Notes: generated from the sequence alone by a model not told the origin. DNA of 64,000 nucleotides from Drosophila persimilis (GCF_003286085.1 NW_020825289.1:10478001-10542000), one strand, 5' to 3'; shown: positions 31,347 to 43,757, counted from the stretch's first letter. Numbers and translations are program-made.

Positions 31347-33192
31347 CTAGTGATATCCCACACTTTCACGGGGCAGAAAAGCACAGGCGATGGCTGCGAG
31401 GAATCCAACGAATCCATAGATAGATACGGCTTGTACTCTGGAGGTCTCCATCAGCACTTGGGCCACGAATGGGGTAAGCATGGCGCCGAGTCGGGCCAGC
31501 ACAGAGCATCCAGAGACACCTATAGATCTGAGGGCAGCGGGATATATTTCCGGAGTGTAAACATATATCGCTTGGAATATTCCGGAAATCGCTCCTCTGG
31601 CAATGAAGAGAGTCACTGAAGTTGAGAATCGACTGGAAGACGAACAAGTTAATATTATATATGTACGAGTATAAGATGTCATTACATTACCTAGAGACTG
31701 TCGTTAACACGAATGTACAGAAGACAAGCACTAAGTATTGTAAGACAATTGTTTTCCTCTTTCCGAACAGTTTAATCACTTTAATTGTCAACAGTATGCC
31801 GGGAAACTCCGACAGGGTGATCCAGAGTAAGTCCATGAAATCTGAAGTCATAAATGTGACGCACTCATTGGGATATCTTTCCTTGTTTCTGGCGACCAGC
31901 AGCTCTGTGGTAACCAGCACCAATCCGTAATAGCAGAATGCCGAAGCTAGCCATATAAACCATAACAACAGAGTGGTCCGATACAGGCTGGGACTCAGAA
32001 GCGACCTGAAGCTCTCGGTGGAGTTGGGCTCTTCATCGGCAATCAATCGACCAATAAGCATATGACGCTTATTATTCTGAGCTATCTAAGCAAATCAAAT
32101 TATATATTAGGATTTACACGACTATATGCATGAATTTATCCTTACCTGCTCCAGAACCTTTAGAGCTTTATCATTACGTCCATTATTTGAGTGATATCGA
32201 GCTGATTCGCTAAGCCACTAAAAGTTTTTAATATATTTCTTTGATGTTAATAGATAATCCATTTAAATACCGGGGAGAGCAGTGTGAAAATTAATAGCGG
32301 GGTCGCCGACAATCCCAAAAGTCCTCGCCATCCAAAGTAGGGATATATAACCAAGGCCAAGACCACCTCGAAGCACGCTCCCAATGCCCAGAAGCACTAG
32401 TAAATATAAAACTAAGCTATATCCAATGTTAGAGAACCAACTCTGAAGCACTTACATCCATTAGGACAACGCACTTCCCTTTGTGTTTGGTGGGCAGAAA
32501 CTCTGCATACAACGTCACACTACAAAGTACATTTATTGGAGAATGGAAGAGTTCAATTTTTACGCCAAGGCTATACTCACGATTGCGGTACGCATCCGAT
32601 GGTGAACCCAACGAGCCCTCTCAGCGTTAAAAGCCAAGCATAGCTGGGGGCAACTGAGCTTAGAATGCTATATAAAACTAATAATACTCCAAACAATGTA
32701 AGTGCCTGCAAAGATATTTACTGATTTCATTTAAGACTATTAAAGACTAGGTCGAATCTCACCGATTTGCGGCCATATCTGTTGCTCAGCTGGGTCCAAA
32801 AAGTAGAGCTGATCATCATTCCCAAAAACACAATTGTTGTCACAGAAGCCTGCTGGAACTTGGTTACGTTCCACTCGCAGAACAATGCCGGACCGATTAT
32901 GCTCAGAATAGCCATCTCCATGGAGTCCGCCATCCAGCAGAGCCCCACTAACAGGGACAACTTCACATGAAACCATCCAAATCCGAATGCATTAATAGCT
33001 TGCTGAACCGTGTAGGTATCTAGTAATGTGATAGAACCAACAAAATCTCAATTATCTTGAATGTTTAGTTGGGATTCGTTACGTACCATCGGGGTTAATG
33101 GATACAGTCTTTAGCTCTAAGTTGGATGCGTGTGCTTCTCTTTGGGCGTAGTTTTCCGTCGAGGGAAGAGTTGGTTCGTTAAGATAATACAT
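31347..33192 (-). CDS. SV2-like major facilitator superfamily transporter
   Basis: Multi-pass membrane protein, probably an organic ion or solute carrier. Eight coding exons: 33087-33192, 32763-33019, 32581-32705, 32456-32519, 32271-32396, 32146-32217, 31691-32085, 31347-31632, giving 476 aa. The SV2/SVOP family entry segment is visible ([18 protein letters not shown]), followed by ADSMEM and the MFS loop motif NRYGRKS. A second loop appears as LFGKRKT and the last block as [15 protein letters not shown]. The usual SPRYL motif of this family is changed (WLSESARYH). It is shorter than SV2 because the large luminal loop is absent. Substrate cannot be inferred. A non-coding leader exon probably ends at the donor at 33260-33261. 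Confidence 0.88.
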
Positions 33193-33779
33193 GTTGTAGG
33201 CTGTGTAATTAAAATATATAATTTAAGCACATCCGTTCAACCGAATAATGGATCCGCTCACCTGGCGACCAGCAGCACCTGCGCAGCCCCTCCCTGTTCT
33301 GAAAAGCAACCGATCGATCCGTTCTATTTGCTACCTTTATTGGGAAGTCTGTCAAAGAAAGTTGCTTAAGAATTTGGGAAAAGGGTCTTCGCGGAATTAA
33401 TTTACAAAATGCTAATTAAATTACTAAACATTTGAAATGTTTCTGCAAGTACTACTACAATCAGCACATCGAAACTTTCTTAAGCACTTTCTTTTTTCCA
33501 AACACCAAACAGAGAGGAGAGAATCAGATGTAAGGTAAACAACAGGTAACAACACACAAACACATTGCAAGCAGCTCCCATAACTCTGTTAAAAGGCAAC
33601 GACTGGCTGATATCGATAGACTGCGTGAAAATCGACTGAAAAATTCAAATGAAAATTATGAACAATGTTGGCTGTTATTTTGAATTCCTGATTCACATAT
33701 CTAGCGCCCATAAGGCATACAACACACAGTTTTTTCAAGTCTACGAATAACAAGTATCAAATAAAATAATAATTCTACG
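33193..33779. promoter_or_regulatory. Divergent promoter, MFS transporter / radial spoke gene
   Basis: Contains the transporter's probable leader exon (acceptor just upstream of 33192, donor 33260-33261) and a perfect DRE TATCGATA at 33611-33618. No TATA box was noted for either gene. Confidence 0.55.
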
Positions 33780-36122
33780 ATGGATAACAATTCCTGCCAA
33801 AATTTTTCATTCGGCTCAACATCCAGCTCTGATTTTGGGCTACCACCACCTTGTGTTACCAAGAAGAAAAAACCAGATAAGATTATTGTTGAGCAGGAAG
33901 CGTCGCCACAATGCTCGCAGGTAATTACCTCGACATCATCGTCCTCCTCGACAACCATATCGATGGGGGCATTCGACTCCGATTGCCATTTCAACAAAGC
34001 CCTAGTTAAAGAGCCTCCAAATATTGACTATGAACTGAATGTGGCCAAGGCTATAATGCAGCAGTACAGCACATTAAGTGGCGATAACTTGTGAGTATTA
34101 ATTGTGACTGTAAGTATTTTCTATATCCCTATTTATCTTTGAAACAGATTTGATCACTTGAGCGACATTATCAAGCGGGTTATCGATGAACGCCCTCCGA
34201 ATGTGATTGATTTTTTTGAAGAATTCAGCAGAAATGTACGCGAACAGAAATTTCATTTGCCCGAGCGTTTTCCTCCCAATGGAATATTTGATGAAGTTCG
34301 CACCTTCAGGGTCGCAAGGCAGATTCTCCAATCAATGCAGGTACTTACGATTTATTTAAGCACAAAGTTGGCTATGTTTTAATGCTTAATGGTCCTGGTA
34401 GCTCCCATACAACATTGAGGGCGAAGACTTGGCAGGAGCAGAAGATTTATATGGCGAAGATGGAAAAGCAATCGACGACGAAGAGCTTAGGATCGTCATC
34501 GACGATTCCATGCGTCTGTTCGTTACATTCAACGAACGCGTTCAGCAACTGCAGTTTTACTGGAATCAGTGCGGCTTCAGCATAAGCAATGATGACATCT
34601 TCCAGTTGGCTTGCGCCATGAACCGATTGCAGACACATTCCTCCATAATGCAGTGCCGCTTTTGGGGCTGCATTAATGGGTTGAAGGCTTCCTACTATAT
34701 TGTGGAGGCTACGCTCACTCGCGAGGAAATACAATCGCGTATGGCGATGATGGCGGACGAGCTGCGGGAGAAGCAGCTGCCACTCAAGATGCGGCACGAC
34801 AGAGAGGAGAAACCATTGCCGCCGCACATTGGTCCAGAGCTCACTCCAGGAGTCTACGGTTGGGAAAATTACCCCATTGAAGAACTAGAGATCATGAAGC
34901 CAAAAGCTCCAGATGTCCCGCTGGTTGAGGAAATTGAGTTCTACGATATACCACCAGAGTACATCGGAGTTGGTTGCAATCGCTATTCGTACTTTGTGGT
35001 GAATTCCTTATACGATGATTGGATTGAGCTACCCATTGTGACGCCCCGCCAGGTGGTCGTCTCCCGGCAAATTAAGAAGTTTCTCACTGGCGATCTAGAA
35101 TCGGATGTTATATCGTATCCATGTTTTCCGGGAAAAGAAAAGCATTATCTGCGCGCCTTGATCGGCCGCATTACTGCTGGTACTTACATCGCCCCCATAG
35201 GCTATTACAGGCGTATGACTAAAAAGGAGAAGCGTATGTTTGAGGGCAATGATCTCGATGAAGGCGAAGAAGAGGAGGAGGAGGAAGAAGATGAAAGCGT
35301 AAACGAAGGCGAAGACGACCAGATTGAAGGTAAATAACGAGTATTCAAATGGGTTTTAAGCCCCATATTTTCATTCTCCAATTATCCTGTTGGAAACATC
35401 AATTTACAGATAACGACGTTATGCTTCTAAAAAATGAAAAATATGAAACTGAACCGCTGGGATCCTTGTCCACTCCAGTGGCATGGGTCCACGTCCGATC
35501 GAATATACTAAACCAAGGCCGCGTCGTATGGTTTGATGAGGAAAAAGCCCAAAAAGAACGCGAGAAGGCCCTAGCTCTCTACCTGAAAATGCGACTTTTA
35601 GAAGAAATGGAAGAGGAGGTGGAGGAGGAAGAAGAGGTCGAGGATGAGGAAGAAGGCGAAGAAGAAGGCATGATTGACGGTTTTAATCAACCGGAAACAG
35701 GACCCAGTATTTTGTCCTCGTGCGCCAACGACATGAGCCCGGAAGTTGCAGTGCCGTGGCTGATACGCCAAACCAGCAAGTACACCAATCAGAAGGAACG
35801 TGTCCTCATCATGCAATCGAATGTGTGGCCAGGTGCTCACACATTCATATTTGAACACATTTGCGAATCTATATATCTGGGCTGGGGGCATAAGTATTAT
35901 GCGCGCAACATGCCGTTCAATCACTTACCCATGGTGCAGGAAGAGTATACCCATGGGGCAGAAGACTTCATCGAGGCCAGTGATCCGACTGTTGAAGAGG
36001 AGGCTGCCTATCGCGAATGGCTCCTCAGCAAGCAAAAGAAGCCTGCTTCTCTTGGGGAAGCAATCGAAGAATATGACGATGAAGACGAGGACGATTCCGC
36101 TGAACACTCTGAAGATGATTAG
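33780..36122 (+). CDS. Radial spoke head protein, RSPH4A/RSPH6A type
   Basis: Structural component of the radial spoke head in motile cilia and sperm flagella. Four coding exons: 33780-34090, 34148-34340, 34402-35329, 35410-36122, 714 aa. Family features include the N-terminal NPPNVIDFFEE-like segment (PPNVIDFFEEFS), YFVVNSLYDDWIELP, RQIKKFLTGDLES, FPGKEKHYLRALIGRI, then AWVHVRSNILNQGRVVW and the C-terminal ESIYLGWGHKYYARNM region. Three acidic runs occur: one ending exon 3, one in exon 4 (glutamate-rich, around residue 545) and the tail. The Ser-rich N-terminus is poorly conserved. D. melanogaster counterpart probably CG3121 (from memory). Expression is expected in testis and chordotonal neurons (inference). 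Confidence 0.92.
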
Positions 36123-36760
36123 TACGTAGCCCACCGAGGCGAAATTATGTTAAATTCAATGTTTCTTGTTTATTATGTATTGAAATAAAATGTATTGTGA
36201 TTACAATAACTAGCATTGACTCGACTCTCTTGCTTTGTCTGACAAAAAATATCAAAATTGCAATGTCTTATGAGCTTGAATTGTTTATTATTTGGACATA
36301 AAATGCATATTGTACCTATAAAGAAATATATTGCATTGCCTTACAAACTTTTATTTACAATTACCTTTTCTAAGACGGACTTTAAAAGTAAACTTAACTG
36401 AAATCACACGAGTACTCGTACAACCCCCATCATATTTTTGGTCATTAAATTAGATAGCTCTCCGAACTATATGTACATTGCAGTTTTCGTGTGTTAAATG
36501 TAATATTTTTCAATCGTTGGCTGTGACTTTCCTACTTAGAGCCCACCAAGGCTTATGGGCTATGGGGATTGAATAAATGTTAGCTTAGACGAAATTCCAC
36601 CAATGTACTTGTACAGTATTGCATTTCTTACAGTGTGGGGCTTTCCTGTAATTTGACTGTGGCATTTCCTGACGGATTTATAAATTCCTGACCAGAGGCT
36701 TTGACGTCGGGCTGTCGAACCAATTTTTGTAAAAATGAAAACTTCAACAAGCTCGGTTGC
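36123..36760. other. Convergent 3' flanks
   Basis: 3' UTR of the radial spoke gene with AATAAA at 36184-36189, then AT-rich spacer up to the stop of the minus-strand membrane protein. No gene was seen. Confidence 0.55.
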
Positions 36761-38432
36761 TCATATAGACTTTACCTTTGGAATAATTGATGCATCTTCG
36801 CCGTTTGTATCCATACGCTGGATGCAAAAATTCTTCAACTGCTCAACAGCAGCAGAAAGCATTGTATTCTTGTTGGTTAAGAGGGATATCTTAAAGGATA
36901 ATGAGAAAGAAGAATTAGGAAGGAATCACAAGGCAAATATTCGATCAAAATATTACTTCTTTTTCAGTTTTATCCAAGGCCTCATCAAAGTTTGTTACTT
37001 TTTGCTTGTATTCCGGCCAGCTATTGCTTATGGTGGCCACATGCGATGTTACATTTTCCGAACGATCCATCAAATCATCTATTTTGGTCTGAAAATGGTC
37101 AAAGGTAAAGTAAAGCAAATATTGAGGGCCGAATTAGTTACTTTGTGCAGTGATATTTCCTCTCCCAGCATGTTCGTTGTTTGGCTTAATGTATTATTCA
37201 CGACTTTCAAGTCGTTTGACAGCATCTTCAAGGAGTTAAGTGTGGTTCGATTAAGATCTGCAATATCATCCGATAAATTTGTGGGCAACTCGTTGGCATG
37301 CAGCATGGGCAACTGTGACAAATTAGCCTGAAAAAGTTTTGACACTCATTAAATTTCGGTATTATTATGATTGCAGAACAAATACCTTCAAAGCTTCCGT
37401 TTCCGCTTGAATACTTTTCTGAACCTCGATATACTTGTTGTAATGCTCCTTTATACCTTCAATGTCTGTAGCGACTGCTTCTATCTTGGCTCCAAAGTCG
37501 GCCACCATCTTCTCATCCTTTCCGTGATTCCTTTGAACAGCCACTGCTGCCTCCAGACTGCTAAAGTTCATGCGCAAGCCCTCTACAGCTTTTTGCAATT
37601 CATTTATTTCGTAAATAACTGCCGTTTGATTCTTCATCAGATAGGACGATGTCTCATGCCACCTTTGCAGAGTATCCGGGAAGTTTTTGCTCATGGCAGA
37701 TACTACAACACACGTATAAGAGTTACATAATTACTACACATGTCCCATATGCATGGTGGTTTATTGATAATTGTGACCTTACCTTCTTCGATTTTCTGAC
37801 GGTAATCAGACATTTGTTGGCGAAGATCGAAATAGAGCCAGTACAATATAGAAACAATTAAAATGCCAATGATCCCTAAGAGTAGGGGCCCACACATGCG
37901 AAAGTATGCCATTTTCCGATGGCTACGACGGGTAGCGCCAGCAACATTTGTCTGGAAATAAACCAAAGGTAGGTGTAAATGTATTCCTGGTATTTATTAC
38001 ATGCGTTCAAAATAATCACGTAGGTATGTACTTGCTTTATCCACTCGGCCATGACATCGATCAAGGTTACAACTAATTTCATATTACATCGTAGATATGT
38101 ATATATATAGGTTGTTAACGAGGGGAGGAAAACTCCTCCTCGATTTACACGTACATATTTACATGGATACATATGTATTCACCAATTAGAATAACCTTGT
38201 ACTTGACGTCTCGGTTCATTATTTTTTGGTCCCTTCTTACCCATGCATAATCCTCTGGGTCATCCGTTGAAACTGAGAGTAACTTGTCCTGGGAGTGCGT
38301 CGCTCCTCCAGTTCTACGGGTGTTTCTTTTGGACGAAGATGACTGTGCTATAAGGGCATCGAGCTCCCTTCGTTTTTTCATTTTCTTTCCACCTCCAGAT
38401 CGCAAAGGAACTTCAATCCGATGGACGTCCAT
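36761..38432 (-). CDS. Type II membrane coiled-coil protein, EFCAB14-like
   Basis: Six coding exons: 38241-38432, 37783-37951, 37386-37702, 37142-37327, 36957-37088, 36761-36889, giving 374 aa. The N-terminus is basic (KKMKKRRELDALIA), followed after about 65 residues by one membrane segment (GPLLLGIIGILIVSILYWLY). Beyond it lies a long helical, coiled-coil-like region on the luminal or extracellular side with several N-glycosylation sequons (NQT, NFS, NLS, NRT, NNT). The basic opening and topology resemble vertebrate EFCAB14 (KIAA0494), a resemblance I recall and cannot test. No EF-hand loop is visible at the short C-terminus. An alternative donor at 38194-38195 would lengthen exon 1. Function unknown. 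Confidence 0.75.
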
Positions 38433-38620
38433 TGTGTGGCACCAAATATAAGCGTATATCCAATTGAAGCCCGCAATAGAATACTTTGTAGTCTATACAA
38501 CGCTCAAACTATTACATTTTCTTAATGTAAATCTCTTTGTGGTTTTGAAACAACATATACTTATACTGATAAAAATATTACTTCTGCGCATGATTTATTT
38601 TATGTATAAATAATTCTTAA
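38433..38620. other. Upstream region of the EFCAB14-like gene
   Basis: AT-rich DNA between the start codon at 38432 and the repeat copy. No clear core promoter motif was identified. Confidence 0.4.
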
Positions 38621-38700
38621 GGGCCCTCAGAAATATACCAAAATATACCGTAAATATACCGATGGAAGCACAAACTTAGCCCACTTAAACCCCCTTTCTT
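38621..38700 (-). repeat. Short, internally deleted copy of a dispersed repeat
   Basis: Read on the minus strand it runs: C-rich/TTAAGTGGGCTAAGTT end, short spacer, TATATTTACGGTATATTTTG, GTATATTTCTGAGG. The same blocks in the same order occur on the plus strand at about 41840-42343, where about 400 extra bases separate them. This makes it an inverted, deleted copy of that element. The family is not one I can name. Confidence 0.7.
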
Positions 38701-39098
38701 TAAACTGCATATCAAAGCCGCCGAAGACAATACAAATAATAATAAGTACACTTGCAGGTACACCTTTCCCTTGATCTTTGCTTAAAAAAAACTCGAGCTC
38801 AATTTTCGTGCTATGCGGCTTGTTTGAAATTTTGCAGCCCAAGTCAAAGTGGATATCGACACGACCCGACACTATCGACTGTTCCAGAAATATTAACATT
38901 ATTAACAATTAAGAGTATATTATATTATAATTATAAATCTTTGTATATTATTTATTTATTTTATACAAATATTCTTTCGATACTATTGAATCGATTTTGC
39001 CAACGATTGCAGCCCAAGCGAAAGATCCGTTATGTTATGTTTTGGCCGTCGCCTCGTTGTTTTTGTTGTTGTAAATTTGAAATACAGCTCATGGAAAA
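38701..39098. other. Spacer upstream of the small ORF
   Basis: AT-rich spacer containing ATCGAT-like cores near 38990, which could serve a promoter for the downstream ORF. Nothing else was recognised. Confidence 0.4.
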
Positions 39099-39344
39099 AT
39101 GGAGCGGGATCATCTACAACCTAATTTCCACTACTTCAGTGGAGAATTATCCGGCCAGTCAGTCATCCGAGTCCTTGCGAACATTTGTCAAAAAAAAAAC
39201 CAGCGCAAGCAAGAAGTGCTAAGTCCAGGAGAGAAACTTTCTTCTCTTGTAGTCCAATATTTCTTCAATAAAATGACATCAGAAGACAGCAGATATTTGG
39301 CGCTAAACATGAAGAGAGTCTTTCCGTTGGAGGCTGAAAATTGA
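39099..39344 (+). CDS. Possible small protein, 81 aa
   Basis: Open frame with a good initiation context (AAAAATGGAG), amphipathic helix-like content and a balanced composition ending LNMKRVFPLEAEN. It has no signal peptide or membrane segment. No family is recognised. An overlapping ATG 6 bases upstream in another frame (39089) opens a 43-codon reading. Support is only the length of the frame and its context, so it may be a relic or chance ORF. Confidence 0.3.
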   Translation: MERDHLQPNFHYFSGELSGQSVIRVLANICQKKNQRKQEVLSPGEKLSSLVVQYFFNKMTSEDSRYLALNMKRVFPLEAEN

Positions 39345-39824
39345 TGTTTGAAATAGACAAGGACAGGACTAGGACTCTCAGGACTCTCAACCAAATATCG
39401 ATTCATCGCTGGTAAATTTCAGAGTTTGAAATATTGTCTGACAACATTTTCTGGCCCAAAATTACATTGATGATGAGAAAAATCTACCCTCCAGAAAGTG
39501 CCGATCCACATAATAATGTAGAAATAAATTCAGCGCAATATATAAATATTTTAAAAACCGATGTAATTTAAGAAAAAACATCGATGTAAGCTGTCTAAAA
39601 ACATCGATGTCCAACTTACTTGCATTGATTTTTACACTGGACATTGGTGCTTTTATTATATCTTTTGTAGTTAAATTAAAAGTTAGTTTAGTTTAGTTAG
39701 TTAAAATGTTTTGTGCGCTATTACTTATATGCTCGAAGTTCCCATTTAGTGTATTCTAACAAAAGATACTTATTTGTTCGTGTATTGTATTGTTATGATA
39801 GGTGCAGCTTAAACTCATTTCAAA
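39345..39824. other. Upstream region of Xxylt
   Basis: AT-rich intergenic DNA with two ATCGATG cores near 39580-39610 and a short TTAGTT tandem run near 39680-39700. No gene was seen. Confidence 0.45.
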
Positions 39825-41204
39825 ATGGCAAAATACAGCTTTAAAACAATCAGTCAAAAGCATAAAACGTTTCCTACAGACGGTAACATGTATGGTATGA
39901 AGTGCAAGTCGCAGTTATTGGAGGAACAGGAAAATGTGACATTAATCATCAATCGTCGAAATTCCGTTCGTCCCAAACCAAAGAGTTTGACCTGGAACGT
40001 ACTTCGCTGCAGATGGCAAAAGAAACTAGTTTTGTTATTAATACTAATTTGTATGTGTGTTCTTATTATTTACGCCAATACACATCTATTAGTTCGAGGA
40101 AATATATTATCAGCATTTCTTTCGAGTCGGCTTAATAAATTATCGCACATTGAAAAACAGGAGACAAGAAATTCCGATGTTCAACAAACAACGACAGCCG
40201 TTCAGCCCATCCTGAAACCTACCCACTATTTGCTGAACTATTCGTCCACGCAACTGGAATTGGGCGGACAATTAAATGACTTTTCTTCAGACTATAATAT
40301 ATTTATAATTTATACCAGAGAAAACTACCATCTAAACTTAAAATTCGATCTATTTGCACATAGTCTGCTTAAACACACGAGTGCCCAACTTCATCTACAT
40401 GTCATCACCGATAAGGAGTCGTCACCGAGCGTGATGGAGATTCTTCAAAGGCAAATTCGAAGATTTCGGAGAACGGTGATATATACGATGTATGACGTCA
40501 AAGTCTGCTCTAATATAATAGAGGATATAGCTGCTAAGTTATCCCCATACTTTAGCTCAGCACCCAACTCATATTATAGCGACTCACTGTTTTTTTTGTC
40601 CCTTGGATTGCATAGGATTGCCGATGCAAGCTTAAATAGAGCTATTCTGCTTGATTGTGATATAGTCTTCCGTTCCGATGTTCGACTACTGTTCAATGAA
40701 TTTGATCACTTTCTGCCGCATCAACTTTATGGATTGGCGCCAGAACTAACTCCTGTATATCGTCATATCCTGTACCGCTATCGCGTACGGTATCCAAAGA
40801 CAAGCTTTGGAAACCCATATTATCCAATGAACCACGACATGGGAAATCAACATAATCACAACCATGAGCGCCATGGCTATCCAGGTCTCAACTCTGGAGT
40901 CGTACTGTTGCTTTTTAATCGCATAAGAAACTCGAAATCATACCTGGAAAAGCTTACAAACTCGGAAGTGCAGACGCTCGTCGCCAAGTATTCATTTAAG
41001 GGTCATTTGGGAGACCAAGACTTTTTCACATTACTGGGATACGAGTACCCTAACTTGATATATAGATTAGATTGCGTATGGAATAGGCAGCTTTGCACTT
41101 GGTGGAAAGATCATGGCTACAGTGACATATTTGATGCATACTTTCGCTGCGAGGGCAATATAAAAATGTATCATGGCAATTGTAATACACGTATTCCAGA
41201 ATAA
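39825..41204 (+). CDS. Xxylt: Xyloside xylosyltransferase (GT8), Golgi/ER type II membrane enzyme
   Basis: Single-exon 459 aa protein. It adds the second xylose in alpha-1,3 linkage to xylose-glucose on EGF repeats, for example of Notch (family knowledge). A basic cytoplasmic tail is followed by a membrane anchor at about residues 65-84 (KKLVLLLILICMCVLIIYA). The GT8 catalytic domain shows the DxD metal site in LLDCDIVFRSD (near residue 277), then GYPGLNSGVVL, GHLGDQDFFTLLG and the C-terminal YHGNCNT block. All expected motifs are present, so it should be active. AATAAA overlaps the stop codon. The gene is flanked by inverted copies of one repeat family. Confidence 0.93.
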   Translation: MAKYSFKTISQKHKTFPTDGNMYGMKCKSQLLEEQENVTLIINRRNSVRPKPKSLTWNVLRCRWQKKLVLLLILICMCVLIIYANTHLLVRGNILSAFLSSRLNKLSHIEKQETRNSDVQQTTTAVQPILKPTHYLLNYSSTQLELGGQLNDFSSDYNIFIIYTRENYHLNLKFDLFAHSLLKHTSAQLHLHVITDKESSPSVMEILQRQIRRFRRTVIYTMYDVKVCSNIIEDIAAKLSPYFSSAPNSYYSDSLFFLSLGLHRIADASLNRAILLDCDIVFRSDVRLLFNEFDHFLPHQLYGLAPELTPVYRHILYRYRVRYPKTSFGNPYYPMNHDMGNQHNHNHERHGYPGLNSGVVLLLFNRIRNSKSYLEKLTNSEVQTLVAKYSFKGHLGDQDFFTLLGYEYPNLIYRLDCVWNRQLCTWWKDHGYSDIFDAYFRCEGNIKMYHGNCNTRIPE

Positions 41205-41838
41205 ATAAATAGTTAACAAATTGTTATAGTAATAGAAAAAGGTTTTGTATTACTTTAAAATCTCTCAATGATGATCGCCCACCGCGATTTTGTTTAGATT
41301 TTGTTTCGCTGTTAAAATTTTCTTTGAAATCATATAAATTAGTGCTCCCGTTTTCAAACTCGGTAAGATATTAAAATGAAAACACTTTCCTCGACGAAAT
41401 GAAAAGTAAACGGCTTTTTATATAACAAAACGAATCTTAATTGGAAAAGGAACAAAATATATGACTTATTTGAGAACGTTAGCAGGGCAATTTAGCTTGT
41501 GACTTTTCTATAAATAATTTTGTGTGACCCAACCTCAAATTTGGGTCGGAAATAATTGGACTGGGCAACAGCACCTTTCGTTTTCGTTCAAACAGCTGGC
41601 GCTGTCCGATTTGGTTATCGGAACTTTAGCAAGACTGGGCTTGTAACATGCGCGTGAGCCTACCTGATAGAAAAATTAATTTGAGAAGATATTCGATAAT
41701 TTATTTCAGTTTAGTTTTTAGTTAAAAATGTTCTTAAAAACATAAAAATGCATTGCAAAACATATTGCTGCAGCAAAGCTTTTACAATCAGTAATATTTA
41801 CCGCCATTTTCCTCAAGTCGTTTAACAGTTTAAATAGA
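41205..41838. other. 3' flank of Xxylt
   Basis: AT-rich spacer between the Xxylt stop and the repeat copy. No gene or known element was recognised. Confidence 0.5.
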
Positions 41839-42343
41839 GGGGGGTTAAGTGGGCTAAGTTCGATTTCTTACCGAAATACGAGAGCATATTTTATCAATAA
41901 TCCAATAAAAGGAAGTATTTAAAATAGGCCACTAATCGGATAAAATTATATGGGCATGGCAAAATGTTCTATATAGCTGGGAATATTCGACGAAAGATCA
42001 AAATTGAGGAATTCGTCGTATTTTTGGAATCGGTAATGGCCCTGTTGACAACATTTAAATCCTTGACATTCACATTCAAAAAATTTATATGTGGCGCGCA
42101 CCTCTCGTAAGGACCTCTTTTACCTTTTGACAACAATGAGACTAATTCCATACACAATGTTGCCCATTCCATACACGGGCAACGTACAAATTATGTGGGC
42201 ATGGCTAAATGTTCTATATAGCTGGTAATATTCGACGGAATATGAAAAACGAGGAATAAGTATAGTAGAACCTGAATTCGTCAGTATATTTACGGTATAT
42301 TTTGAAAATGAGGCGGTATATTTCGGTATATTTCTGAGGATCC
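41839..42343 (+). repeat. Longer copy of unnamed dispersed repeat with internal direct repeats
   Basis: About 505 bases bounded by GGGGTTAAGTGGGCTAAGTT at the left and TATATTTCTGAGG at the right, the same ends as the inverted copy at 38621-38700. Two imperfect direct repeats of about 47 bases (41946-41992 and 42191-42237, offset 245) share GGGCATGGC/TAAATGTTCTATATAGCTGG. A 7-bp stem (GTTGCCC 42159-42165 and GGGCAAC 42177-42183) can form a hairpin. A 67-codon minus-strand ORF (41969-42172) may be a coding relic. It abuts the Adk2 promoter. Confidence 0.65.
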
Positions 42344-42353
42344 GGTCACACTG
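42344..42353 (+). promoter_or_regulatory. Motif 1 core promoter element of Adk2
   Basis: GGTCACACTG, the Drosophila Motif 1 core (YGGTCACACTR), lies 64 bases upstream of the Adk2 start codon. It directly follows the end of the repeat copy. Such elements drive TATA-less housekeeping promoters, which fits adenylate kinase. Confidence 0.7.
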
Positions 42354-42416
42354 CCGAGTACACGAGTATATTTTGAGTTAAGACTAAAGTAAATAGTTTT
42401 GTAAATAAATCACACG

Positions 42417-43546
<1,130 letters not shown>

Positions 43547-43757
43547 TTTTTTCCAAAAATATGATTACGAACTGCAACTGCCTCCTGACATTTTACTATG
43601 AAACACACAAAATTTAGGTCTAAAGTTTATGATACACCTAGAGATCATAACAGGACAAAACTAATCATTTGAAAAAGGTCTACAGATACTTTCCTTGTAC
43701 AGATTTCCAAATTGTATATGTGTTTGTTACTTTTTACATTTCAATATTTGTAACTAC

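Noticed and set aside
31350-31619. 89-codon plus-strand ORF
   Set aside because: Antisense to the last exon of the SV2-like transporter.
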